A stretch of 48,970 nucleotides of DNA from positions 1 through 48,970 of the forward strand of contig JAFYYJ010000104.1 in NCBI GenBank assembly GCA_017557605.1, read 5' to 3'. This DNA is from Salinivirgaceae bacterium. GTDB lineage: Bacteria; Bacteroidota; Bacteroidia; Bacteroidales; SZUA-534. Below the pieces are notes generated by a model. That model worked only from the letters and a program-made list of their open reading frames with translations. It did no database searches and was not told the DNA's origin. The translations under genes and the position numbers were made by a program. Position 1 is the stretch's first letter; every line of letters starts with the position of its first letter. Below are positions 10,215-17,701 of the stretch, in pieces.

Positions 10215-10795
10215 TTACAATTGGCTTAACTGGCGGTATAGGTAGCGGCAAAAGCTATGTGGCGCGGCAGTTTGCGGAGCTCGGCATTCCGTGCTACAAC
10301 TGCGATATCCGTTCCAAAATAATCATGGGCACCGACTATCGTATTGAGGAGAGTCTGCGGCAGCGTTTCGGCAGCGGAATATACACCGACGGCTGTGTCA
10401 ACCGGAAAATGCTTGCTGAAAAAATCTTCTCCAATGAAGCTGATTTGCAATGGGTAAACAATCTGGTGCATCCCATTGTGTATGAAGATTTTGAAGAATG
10501 GCGAAAAATGCGTCAGGCAGATGCGGTGCTTATTGAGTCGGCTATTCTGGTTGAGAGCGGATTCTATCGCTTCTGCGACAAAATAATTGTTGTTGAGGCG
10601 CCTATCGGTCTGCGTATCAGTCGAGTGATGCAGCGCGACGGGCTCACCGAAGAGCAGGTGCGGCAGCGCATATCGGCGCAGACAACCGACGAGGAGCGTC
10701 GAAAATTTGCCGATTTTGTGATTGTTAACGACGAAATGAATAATATTGCAACACAGATAGACAAAATAGTGTCAATATTACATAACAAACAATAA
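10211..10795 (+). CDS. coaE: Dephospho-CoA kinase
   Basis: Catalyses the last step of CoA synthesis. At 194 residues it has the usual length. The P-loop GLTGGIGSGKS lies at residues 5-15, RFG and the NNLVHPIVYEDFEEW lid region follow, and QRDGLTEEQVRQRISAQ is the conserved C-terminal motif. Its ATG overlaps the YbbR-like gene by four bases. panC and panD nearby serve the same CoA pathway but lie in a separate operon. Confidence 0.96.
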   Translation: MITIGLTGGIGSGKSYVARQFAELGIPCYNCDIRSKIIMGTDYRIEESLRQRFGSGIYTDGCVNRKMLAEKIFSNEADLQWVNNLVHPIVYEDFEEWRKMRQADAVLIESAILVESGFYRFCDKIIVVEAPIGLRISRVMQRDGLTEEQVRQRISAQTTDEERRKFADFVIVNDEMNNIATQIDKIVSILHNKQ

Positions 10796-10806
10796 ATCAA
10801 CTGGAT

Positions 10807-11541
10807 ATGAAATTTGGAAAACTGATAGGCGGCGGACTTGGCTGGGCTGTTGGAGGCCCGCTGGGCGGAGTGCTGGGATACCTGCTTGGCGCCGCTCTCG
10901 ATAATCTGACAGATGCTTTCAATGCGGATGCCAGGCCAACAAACAACGAGAATCAGACAATGCGCGGCGACTTTATGGTGTCGCTGGTGGTGTTGTCGGC
11001 GGCCATAATAAAAGCTGACCGCAAGGTGCTTGAAAGCGAGAAAGAGTATGTCCGTCAGTTTTTTATCCGTCAGTTTGGCGACGAGGTTGGTAACGACGGA
11101 TTCAAAATGCTGAACGATGTTTTGCGTCAGCAATTCAATATTGACCCTGTAGCCAGCCAGGTGGGCAAAATGCTGAACCATGCCAGCAGGCTGCAAATGC
11201 TTCATTATCTGTTTGGTATAGCCAATGCCGATAATTTTGTCCATAAAGCTGAGATTGACGAGATTGAGCGCATATCGCGGATTATGGGAATAAACCAGGC
11301 CGATTTCTCGTCAATACGTTCGATGTTTGTGAGGAACTCCTTCAACGCCTACCAGATACTCGGTGTTGAGCCTTCAGCCTCCGACAATGAGGTGAAAGCC
11401 GCTTACCGCCGCAAGGCTGTCGAGAATCATCCCGACAAGGTGGCCTACCTTGGCGCCGATGTGCAGGCTGCCGCCAAAGAGAAGTTCCAGAAGATACAAG
11501 AGGCTTACGAGGCTATCAAAAAAGAGCGCGGACTGAACTAA
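10807..11541 (+). CDS. TerB-DnaJ (DjlA-like) protein
   Basis: A 244-residue protein in three parts: a glycine-rich hydrophobic N-terminus (residues 6-34) that may insert into the membrane, a TerB-like helical domain (about 55-165), and a C-terminal J domain (about 178-244) with the HPD motif intact in AVENHPDK. This order is that of DjlA-type co-chaperones, which present the J domain to DnaK at the membrane. It starts 11 bases after coaE and ends where the convergent next gene ends. Confidence 0.88.
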   Translation: MKFGKLIGGGLGWAVGGPLGGVLGYLLGAALDNLTDAFNADARPTNNENQTMRGDFMVSLVVLSAAIIKADRKVLESEKEYVRQFFIRQFGDEVGNDGFKMLNDVLRQQFNIDPVASQVGKMLNHASRLQMLHYLFGIANADNFVHKAEIDEIERISRIMGINQADFSSIRSMFVRNSFNAYQILGVEPSASDNEVKAAYRRKAVENHPDKVAYLGADVQAAAKEKFQKIQEAYEAIKKERGLN

Positions 11542-11883
11542 TCAGTATTTCCGTTCCAATATCACTGAGCTGATAACAGCGTTGCGCAGGTCGAAAGGCT
11601 CAGTGTCGGCTGGCTCTTCGTTTTGCGGCTTCTCCTCAACAAAAACAGCTTTTTCGCCCTCGTTGTATTCGTATGCTGAGTCTTGATTTTGTTTCTTCTT
11701 TTTGTGCACAGGTTGTGTTTCATGCTCAGCATTATAGCTGTAGTTTGGTTCGGGGTGGCGTTTGCCGGCGGCGCTTGCTGCGGCTTGTTTCTTGTCTTTC
11801 TGCAAAAACGACGACACAGCACCGATGATAATCGGCACCAGCAACACCCAAAAATCTTTCAGAATATCGATTAAGTTATCCAT
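11542..11883 (-). CDS. Small membrane protein, unknown
   Basis: A 113-residue protein with one N-terminal transmembrane segment (FWVLLVPIIIGAVSSFL, about residues 11-27) and a polar, probably disordered tail rich in Lys, Glu, Asn and Gln. I do not recognise a family. Its start overlaps the end of the upstream minus-strand gene by 13 bases, so the two are probably translationally coupled. It abuts the DnaJ gene stop with no spacer. Confidence 0.7.
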   Translation of the reverse strand: MDNLIDILKDFWVLLVPIIIGAVSSFLQKDKKQAAASAAGKRHPEPNYSYNAEHETQPVHKKKKQNQDSAYEYNEGEKAVFVEEKPQNEEPADTEPFDLRNAVISSVILERKY

Positions 11884-12224
11884 TTTTGAACCTTTTTAAT
11901 CATTATCCGCCAAACGCTTTCATCGCCGTTGTAGGCGTCCGATTTGCGGCGGGTGGCAATCATTCGCTTTTTAACTTTGTGAGTCTGAATCCGATAAGTA
12001 TTACGCACCGTCTGCCTCGAAGCCTTCTCGTTCTCGCGCCTGATAATCCGCTGCTTCTTGGCCTCCTCGGCATCGGCTTTCATAGTCTCAACCTGATATT
12101 TCAAGTCGATGTGGTGTTTTTTTGGCGGATTCACATCAATCGAATATTTGTAATGCTGCGCCGACAGCGGCATTGGGGCTGTCATCAGCAATAAAAATAA
12201 TATCTTTGCTATCGATTTTTTCAC
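11871..12224 (-). CDS. Small secreted basic protein, unknown
   Basis: A 117-residue protein with a clear signal peptide (KKSIAKILFLLLMTAPMPLSAQ) and a mature part of almost only charged helix, rich in Lys, Arg and Glu, likely a coiled coil. GTG at 12224 is preferred: the upstream ATG at 12251 would overlap the divergent lipoprotein start at 12236 and spoil the signal peptide. It forms a pair with the overlapping downstream gene. Function is unknown. Confidence 0.65.
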   Translation of the reverse strand: MKKSIAKILFLLLMTAPMPLSAQHYKYSIDVNPPKKHHIDLKYQVETMKADAEEAKKQRIIRRENEKASRQTVRNTYRIQTHKVKKRMIATRRKSDAYNGDESVWRIMIKKVQKWIT

Positions 12225-12235
12225 AAAATGTGCGT

Positions 12236-12682
12236 ATGAAACCAACCACAAAATTACTCACTTTTTGCATCATTTGCACCGTTGCGCTCGTTTTCTGCGC
12301 CTGCCGTAATATTGACGACGATGTGGTGCCAAATGTCGAAGTGCGTGTGCGCATCAATGTGCTGAATGCCAAATACATCGATTTGCAGGATAATTACGGG
12401 CGCGCTGTGGTTGAGCATGAGGGGTATTGTGGCAACGGAATCATTGTCATCAGGGTTGACGAGAACGAATATAAGGCTTACGACTGCACCTGCACCTACG
12501 AGCTGAGCGACACCGCCGCCGTCCGCCCCGACGATGCCAATATTATGGGCGCCGTCTGCCCCGTCTGCGGCTCAAAATATGAGTTGCTCGAATGCGGAAT
12601 GCCTACATCGGGCAAGGCGCGCCACTCACTCAAAAGCTACCATACATCATTTGCATCACCATTTCTAATTATCAGAAACTGA
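12236..12682 (+). CDS. Rieske-like lipoprotein with cysteine-only ligand pattern
   Basis: A 148-residue lipoprotein (signal through about residue 22, Cys at 21/23). The C-terminal part follows the Rieske order: YDCTCTYE (C84, C86), then CPVCGSKYELL (C108, C111) and GMPTSGKARHSLKSY, which resembles the CPxHGSxF...G.P..GPA..PL..Y block of Rieske proteins. Both usual histidines are replaced by cysteine, so the site would be four-Cys. It may hold a ferredoxin-like [2Fe-2S] cluster or zinc. The ATG at 12236 gives the lipoprotein signal; folK starts two bases after the stop. Confidence 0.78.
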   Translation: MKPTTKLLTFCIICTVALVFCACRNIDDDVVPNVEVRVRINVLNAKYIDLQDNYGRAVVEHEGYCGNGIIVIRVDENEYKAYDCTCTYELSDTAAVRPDDANIMGAVCPVCGSKYELLECGMPTSGKARHSLKSYHTSFASPFLIIRN

Positions 12683-12683
12683 G

Positions 12684-13166
12684 ATGAATACGGCATATTT
12701 GTGTTTGGGCGGAAACATTGGCAATACGCAAGCAATTTTCAAGAAAGCTATCGAACAGATTGAAAGCGGAATAGGTCGATGCGTGCTTAAATCACGGCTG
12801 TACACTACAGAGCCGTGGGGTTTTGAGGCCGAACAGCTTTTTCTGAATCAGGTAGTGGCGGTGACTACGGAGCTTGAGCCTCACGCTGTTCTTGAACAAT
12901 GTCTGCTAATTGAGGCGGAACTTGGCCGCACCCGCAGCGGCAACGGCTACCAACCGCGCACCATTGACATCGATATCCTGTTCATCGACAATCAGATAAT
13001 AGACCTTCCCGATTTGAAAATTCCGCATCCGCTGCTGCATTTGCGCAACTTCGTGCTGCAACCTATGTGCGATATCGCGCCAAAGTTTGTGCATCCAATT
13101 TTGAAAAAGACAATGGCAGAGCTCCGCGACGAGTGCCCGGATGAGGGAAGGTGTGAGGTGATGTGA
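12684..13166 (+). CDS. folK: 2-amino-4-hydroxy-6-hydroxymethyldihydropteridine pyrophosphokinase
   Basis: Transfers pyrophosphate from ATP to the pterin in folate synthesis. The 160-residue protein equals the family length. LCLGGNIGN is the N-terminal pterin-binding strand, EPWGF and FLNQVV follow, and PRTIDIDILFID is the signature with the two magnesium-binding aspartates. The gene follows the Rieske-like lipoprotein with a two-base gap and converges with the LolC/E-type gene. No folP or folB is nearby. Confidence 0.96.
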   Translation: MNTAYLCLGGNIGNTQAIFKKAIEQIESGIGRCVLKSRLYTTEPWGFEAEQLFLNQVVAVTTELEPHAVLEQCLLIEAELGRTRSGNGYQPRTIDIDILFIDNQIIDLPDLKIPHPLLHLRNFVLQPMCDIAPKFVHPILKKTMAELRDECPDEGRCEVM

Positions 13167-13177
13167 AAATCCTCAGA

Positions 13178-14410
13178 TTATTCAGCATTATCCATTCCGT
13201 CAAGATACCGCTTGGTGAACAGCCGGTTGGGATACCACGAGGCCACAAGGCCGATAACCACAACGGTTGCAAGCGCCAGCAGAAGGTCGGTCCAAATAAT
13301 TTTGACGGGGTAGTTGCTGACCACAAACGTACCCATTGAGTCGAGTTTGAGGAAACCGTAGGTTTGTTGCAGCCAGCACACCAGCAGGCCGAGCAGCAGC
13401 CCCAGAATGGCGCCGCCGATGCTTATTATCCAGCCTTCGTAGATGAAAATGCGCTGTATTCCTTTGCGGTCGAAGCCGAGGCTGTTCAGTGTTGCAATGT
13501 CGTTCTTCTTGTCGATTATCAGCATCGAGAGCGAGCCTATCATGTTGAAGCTGCCAATAATCAGTATGAATGTGAGAATCAGAAATATAGCGAACTTCTC
13601 CGACTTCATCACCTTGTAGAGCATCTCGTGCTGCTGGTATTGCGTGCGGACAACATAGTCGCCGCCAACAATTGCCGAAATCTCGTCGCGGGCGCGGTCA
13701 CGGTCGGTGCCGGGCTTCAGTTTCAACTCAAGCGCGCTCACCTGTGTCGAGTGGTCGAGCAGGTTGCGGGCAAAGTCGATAGGTACAAGCATGTAGCGGT
13801 TGTCAATCTCCTGCTGAATGGCGAATATGCCCGACGGGAAGATATACGAGTTGCTGAATGCGCGCTCCGGATTCATCGATATGCGCCCGTTGCGTTTGGG
13901 AACATAGATGCGAATCGAACTTATAAAATTCACATTAACAGACAGATAATAAGCCAGTCCGGCACCCAGCACAGCCATTTGCCGGTGGCCGTTGTCGAGC
14001 ACAAACTCGCCGCTGATAATGGTGGTGTCGATGCCCGTAAGGCGGCTGTATTGCTCCGACACGCCCTTCAGCGTGGCCGGTTGCATGTGCTTGTCGTACT
14101 CCAGAAGCACGTTCTCCTCAAGCGTCTCACAAACGCAATCGACATAACTCAGCTGGCTAATCTGCCTCAGCGTGTCGGTTTGCGGGTCAAAAACCTTGCC
14201 TTGCGCCGGCGTTATTTTTATGTCGGGGTCGAAGTTGCTGAACATCGATTTGATGAGCGAGTCGAAGCCGTTGAACACCGACAAGACGATGATTAGAGCC
14301 ATTGTGCACACCATGACACCCACCAGCGAAATGGCCGATATGATGTTGATTATGTTGTGCGATTTCTTCGAGAAGAGGTATCGCCGCGCTACAAAGGCTG
14401 AGAGGTTCAT
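13178..14410 (-). CDS. LolC/LolE-type ABC transporter permease
   Basis: A 410-residue inner-membrane protein with the FtsX/MacB permease layout: one N-terminal transmembrane helix (about residues 20-48), a large periplasmic domain (49-265), and three C-terminal helices (about 270-400). The N-terminus ARRYLFSKKSHNIINIIS closely resembles LolC/LolE, which extract lipoproteins from the inner membrane with the ATPase LolD. No lolD gene is adjacent. It lies five bases downstream of rbfA, so they share a transcript. Confidence 0.88.
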   Translation of the reverse strand: MNLSAFVARRYLFSKKSHNIINIISAISLVGVMVCTMALIIVLSVFNGFDSLIKSMFSNFDPDIKITPAQGKVFDPQTDTLRQISQLSYVDCVCETLEENVLLEYDKHMQPATLKGVSEQYSRLTGIDTTIISGEFVLDNGHRQMAVLGAGLAYYLSVNVNFISSIRIYVPKRNGRISMNPERAFSNSYIFPSGIFAIQQEIDNRYMLVPIDFARNLLDHSTQVSALELKLKPGTDRDRARDEISAIVGGDYVVRTQYQQHEMLYKVMKSEKFAIFLILTFILIIGSFNMIGSLSMLIIDKKNDIATLNSLGFDRKGIQRIFIYEGWIISIGGAILGLLLGLLVCWLQQTYGFLKLDSMGTFVVSNYPVKIIWTDLLLALATVVVIGLVASWYPNRLFTKRYLDGMDNAE

Positions 14411-14415
14411 CGCGG

Positions 14416-14760
14416 TTATTTTTTCAGCAGATTCTCAATATTTTGCAGATAGTCGAGCGAGTCATCGATGTTGAAGATAAGCTCGGGGATTATGCGCACC
14501 TGGTTGCGGATTCGAGTGCCAAGCTGATAGCGTATCTCTTTGATATGCTGACTGATAGTTCCCATTATCTCATCTTTGCGGTTGTCGGGGAAAATGCTCA
14601 GGTAGCACTTGGCCACCGACAAATCGGGGCTTATGCGTACCACCGATACGCTTATTATCGAGCCCTGAAACCAGTTGCGGGCATAGGTTTGCAGCATTTC
14701 GGCCAGCTCTTTCTGTATCAGCCGTGCCACTTTGTTCTGTCTTGGTGTCAATTCTTCCAT
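14416..14760 (-). CDS. rbfA: Ribosome-binding factor A
   Basis: A 114-residue KH-fold protein needed for 30S subunit maturation. The features of RbfA are present: an N-terminal helix with RQNKVARLIQKELAEML, the central ISVSVVRISPDLSVAKCYLSIF strand region, and ELIFNIDDSLDYLQNIENLL at the end. It heads an operon with the downstream permease and is divergent from dnaG. Confidence 0.93.
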   Translation of the reverse strand: MEELTPRQNKVARLIQKELAEMLQTYARNWFQGSIISVSVVRISPDLSVAKCYLSIFPDNRKDEIMGTISQHIKEIRYQLGTRIRNQVRIIPELIFNIDDSLDYLQNIENLLKK

Positions 14761-14781
14761 AATTCTCTGTTTTTATGACTG

Positions 14782-14789
14782 CAAAGTTA
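14782..14789 (-). promoter_or_regulatory. -7 box for rbfA
   Basis: TAACTTTG followed by CAG on the minus strand is a perfect TAnnTTTG match, 21 bases before the rbfA ATG. The leader would be short. Confidence 0.55.
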
Positions 14790-14875
14790 ATCAGTTTCAG
14801 CGTATAAGCCGAAACAATATTGCGACCATTGCCAATGGTTGATAAATAAATTAGCCTGTTTCCGCTAAGTTGTTT

Positions 14876-14883
14876 TATCTTTA
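14876..14883 (+). promoter_or_regulatory. Possible -7 box for dnaG
   Basis: TATCTTTA differs from TAnnTTTG only at the last base and lies 50 bases before the dnaG ATG in the divergent gap. Confidence 0.35.
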
Positions 14884-14933
14884 TTCGCTCGAAAGACGAT
14901 GTTTTTCAGCGGCGCAAACATTTTATTATCAGT

Positions 14934-16922
14934 ATGATAGATAAAGAAACGATAGATAGGATTTACAACGCGGTCAACATTGTGGACGTGGTGTCGGATT
15001 TTGTCAGCTTGAAGAAGCGCGGAGCCAACTATGTGGGTTGCTGTCCGTTCCACAACGAGAAGACGCCGTCGTTCAACGTGTCGCCGTCGCGGAATATCTA
15101 TCATTGCTTTGGCTGCGGTAAGGGCGGCAACAGCGTCAATTTCATAATGGAGCATGAGCAGATGTCGTATCCCGACGCCCTGAAATATTTGGCCAGGAAA
15201 TGTAACATCGAAATCAAAGAGAAAGAGTTTACGCCCGAGGAGAAGGAGCGCAACGATGACCGCGCCAGCATGCTGATACTGAACGAATACGCCAAAAAGA
15301 CTTTCATCTCGAACATGTTTGAGACCGAGGAGGGGCGCGCCATTGGTCTGAAATATTTCCGCGAGCGCGGCTTCTCCGATGAGACAATCAAGGCCTACGA
15401 GCTGGGTTACAGCCTGTCGGACCGCAAGTCGTTTACTGAGCAGGCGCTCAAAAACGGCTACCAGCTCAAATATCTGATAAGCGACGATAAGACAAATATC
15501 GGCACCGGACTTACCATTAAGCGTGAGGACGGCTACACCTTCGACCGTTTCAGCAGCCGCGTGATGTTCCCCATTCACAATCTGACGGGGCAGGCCATTG
15601 GTTTTGGCGGCCGTGTGCTCGACGCACGCACCAAAGGCGTCAACGTCAAGTACATGAACTCGCCGCAGTCAATCATCTACGACAAAAGCCGCTCGTTATA
15701 TGGCATTTTCCAAGCCAAAAACTCGATAGTGCGCAGTGCAAAATGCTATCTGGTTGAGGGTTACACCGATGTCTTGAGCATGCACCAGAGCGGCATCGAG
15801 AATGTAGTGTCGAGCAACGGAACGGCGCTCACCGTGGAGCAGATAAGGCTTATCCGCCGTTTCACCGAGAATGTGACGGTGCTTTACGACAGCGACGAGG
15901 CCGGCATCCACGCTGCTTTGCGCGCCATTGATTTGCTGTTGCCCGAGGAGATGAACGTGAAGGTGTTGCTCCTGCCCGACGGCGAAGACCCCGACTCATT
16001 CGCACGCAATCACAGCCTGACAGAAATCGAAACTTATATTGCTGATAATGAAAAAGACTGCATCTTGTTCAAGGCCGGCAGGCTGTCGAAAGAGGTAGGT
16101 AGCGACCCTATTAAAAAGGCGCAGATGATAAGCGAGGTTGTCAAAACCATTTCGATTATCCCCGACAGCATAAAACGCTCGGTTTATGTCAAGGAGTGCG
16201 CCGAGATGCTCAACGTTGAGGAGCGCGTGCTTCACATCGAGATAAACAAACTTCTCAACCGCCAGCTGGGGCAGCAATATTCAAGGCCGGAGTATCAGCC
16301 TCAACAGCCCAAACCCGCCTCGCAGGTGGTTTTGAACCCCGATGTTGCCGCCAATGCCCGCTGCCGCCAGTATGAAGACGACTTGCTGAAACTATTGCTC
16401 AACTACGGCAACGACGTGCTGTTTACGGTGGCCGAGGGCGACAAGCCTTCCGAAGATATTACGGTAGCCTATTATATCGATAAAGAGCTGAAAGACAACG
16501 GAGTGGTTTTCCGCACGCCAGTCAGCAATCAGGTTTACGACATCTATTTCGAAGCCTATAACAAAGGCCAGAAGCCCGACATCGCAATGTTTATAAACTA
16601 TCACGACGCCGATGTCAGCAAGTATGTTATCGACCTAATGGAGGAGCGACACACTATAAGCAAGATTTGGGATAAGCTGAACAGCTATGTAAAGCCCGAG
16701 ACAAAACAGCTTAAACAGGTGATAGATAAGGACTTGAATGGCTATAAACTGGAGATAGCCAAGCAGACGCTCGATAAAATAAGCAAAGAGATAGCGCTTC
16801 TGGAAAAAGAGCCCGACAGCGACGAGAAGACGCAGAAATGGGAGGCGCTAATGGCCGAGTGCAGTTCGTACACCGTTTACAAAAACAACCTTTCGCGCTT
16901 CCTCGACAGGGTGATGTGTTGA
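14934..16922 (+). CDS. dnaG: DNA primase
   Basis: Synthesises RNA primers at the replication fork with DnaB. The 662-residue protein has a CHC2 zinc-binding domain (CCPFHNEKTPSF ... HCFGCGKGG, residues about 37-65), the RNA-polymerase core, and a TOPRIM domain (LVEGYTDVLSM near 272, LYDSDEAG near 321). The C-terminal part is the more variable helicase-binding region with a charged end. Start ATG at 14934 is supported by the conserved MIDKETIDRI beginning. rpsU and rpoD are not adjacent. Confidence 0.96.
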   Translation: MIDKETIDRIYNAVNIVDVVSDFVSLKKRGANYVGCCPFHNEKTPSFNVSPSRNIYHCFGCGKGGNSVNFIMEHEQMSYPDALKYLARKCNIEIKEKEFTPEEKERNDDRASMLILNEYAKKTFISNMFETEEGRAIGLKYFRERGFSDETIKAYELGYSLSDRKSFTEQALKNGYQLKYLISDDKTNIGTGLTIKREDGYTFDRFSSRVMFPIHNLTGQAIGFGGRVLDARTKGVNVKYMNSPQSIIYDKSRSLYGIFQAKNSIVRSAKCYLVEGYTDVLSMHQSGIENVVSSNGTALTVEQIRLIRRFTENVTVLYDSDEAGIHAALRAIDLLLPEEMNVKVLLLPDGEDPDSFARNHSLTEIETYIADNEKDCILFKAGRLSKEVGSDPIKKAQMISEVVKTISIIPDSIKRSVYVKECAEMLNVEERVLHIEINKLLNRQLGQQYSRPEYQPQQPKPASQVVLNPDVAANARCRQYEDDLLKLLLNYGNDVLFTVAEGDKPSEDITVAYYIDKELKDNGVVFRTPVSNQVYDIYFEAYNKGQKPDIAMFINYHDADVSKYVIDLMEERHTISKIWDKLNSYVKPETKQLKQVIDKDLNGYKLEIAKQTLDKISKEIALLEKEPDSDEKTQKWEALMAECSSYTVYKNNLSRFLDRVMC

Positions 16923-17045
16923 AGACGATAACACTGACGATAACGAAAAACGATAACTAAAACACTGACACTAATAACTAAAACGAAAACTTAAACTCTA
17001 AACACTAAACTCTCACCTCTAACCTTATTACTTAAACGCACCCCC

Positions 17046-17116
17046 ATTGTCATGCTGAACTTGTTTCAGCAACTCTGCCCAATTGTGAAGATTCTGACAT
17101 TCGTCAGAATGACAAT
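17046..17116. repeat. REP/MITE-like cruciform element
   Basis: The outer arms ATTGTCATgCTGA and TCAGaATGACAAT are inverted with one mismatch. Each arm also folds on itself: CTGAA-CTTGT-TTCAG and CTGAC-ATTC-GTCAG. The result is a cloverleaf-like palindrome of the kind dispersed in Bacteroidetes genomes. Confidence 0.65.
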
Positions 17117-17196
17117 TTTCCCAAAATCCGCGTTTTCAGCCAAAAAATCGCTTAAAAACACCCCGAAAAAGGCCCTTTTTTACCCTTTTTCAAAAA

Positions 17197-17265
17197 CCGT
17201 TCGTTAAGTCAAACCCGCCGTTCGTTAAGTCAAACCCACCGTTCGTTAAGTCAAACCCGCCGTTC
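17197..17265 (+). repeat. 21-bp tandem repeat, 3.3 copies
   Basis: The unit CCGTTCGTTAAGTCAAACC plus two bases is present three times in succession, with only the last base differing (G, A, G). A fourth copy breaks off after CCGTTC. It is not in an open frame. Confidence 0.85.
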
Positions 17266-17465
17266 ATTTTTCGGGTATTGCACAGTAAAAACAGCCTGCC
17301 GACATTTGAAAAGCAAGAAAAACAATGATTAATGATTAAAGAGTAATGATAAATGAGTAATGAGTAAAGTGTAAGGATTAAAGTGATTTCAACTTGTTAA
17401 ACCCGTTAAACATCTCAACACTTACCTCTCAACTTTAAACTTTGAAAACTTAAAACTTAAAAACT

Positions 17466-17549
17466 ATGATTTGCGCAACAATTATGATTCTGGCAATGGG
17501 TTTCAACTACATTTTCCGTAAACCGCACGCAACCAAAACAAACTTTTAA
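17466..17549 (+). CDS. Possible 27-residue membrane microprotein
   Basis: ATG to TAA with a hydrophobic first half (ICATIMILAMGFNYIF) followed by a basic, polar tail. It lies 12 bases before a second short hydrophobic frame. Both are upstream of the large secreted protein. No homologue is known to me and chance is possible. Confidence 0.3.
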   Translation: MICATIMILAMGFNYIFRKPHATKTNF

Positions 17550-17561
17550 ACATCTATTATT

Positions 17562-17654
17562 ATGAAAGCAAGACGCACTTTTATAAGCATTTTAGTTTGC
17601 ACGCTTTTGGCGCTTACCGTCATTTGCTGCGTTTTGGTAGGAGTGATTTGGTAA
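17562..17654 (+). CDS. Possible 30-residue single-helix microprotein
   Basis: An ATG-to-TAA frame with MKARR followed by a continuous hydrophobic helix to the end (ISILVCTLLALTVICCVL). The positive-inside start and helix are what a small inner-membrane protein would show. It lies 47 bases before the 1337-residue secreted protein. This is better than chance in composition but has no other support. Confidence 0.4.
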   Translation: MKARRTFISILVCTLLALTVICCVLVGVIW

Positions 17655-17701
17655 AAAGCATTGAACAACAAATTTTATATAACATTTAAAATCAAATTAA
17701 T

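Larger units (their letters stand above)
16923..17465 (+). other. Repeat-rich intergenic stretch after dnaG
   Basis: No gene is seen here. It begins with low-complexity variants of AACTAAAAC/AACACTAAAC, contains a cruciform repeat at 17046-17116 and three 21-base tandem repeats at 17197-17259, and then degenerate variants of ATGATTAATGAGTAA. Such decayed motifs are common between Bacteroidales genes. Confidence 0.7.

Noticed and set aside
13364..14296. 310-residue forward frame
   Set aside because: It is antisense to the LolC/E-type permease; composition shows no domain.
17197..17265. CRISPR array
   Set aside because: The units are directly adjacent without spacers, so it is a simple tandem repeat.
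16923..17465. tRNA or small RNA gene
   Set aside because: The folded element lacks a tRNA T-loop and anticodon arm pattern, and the rest is low complexity.
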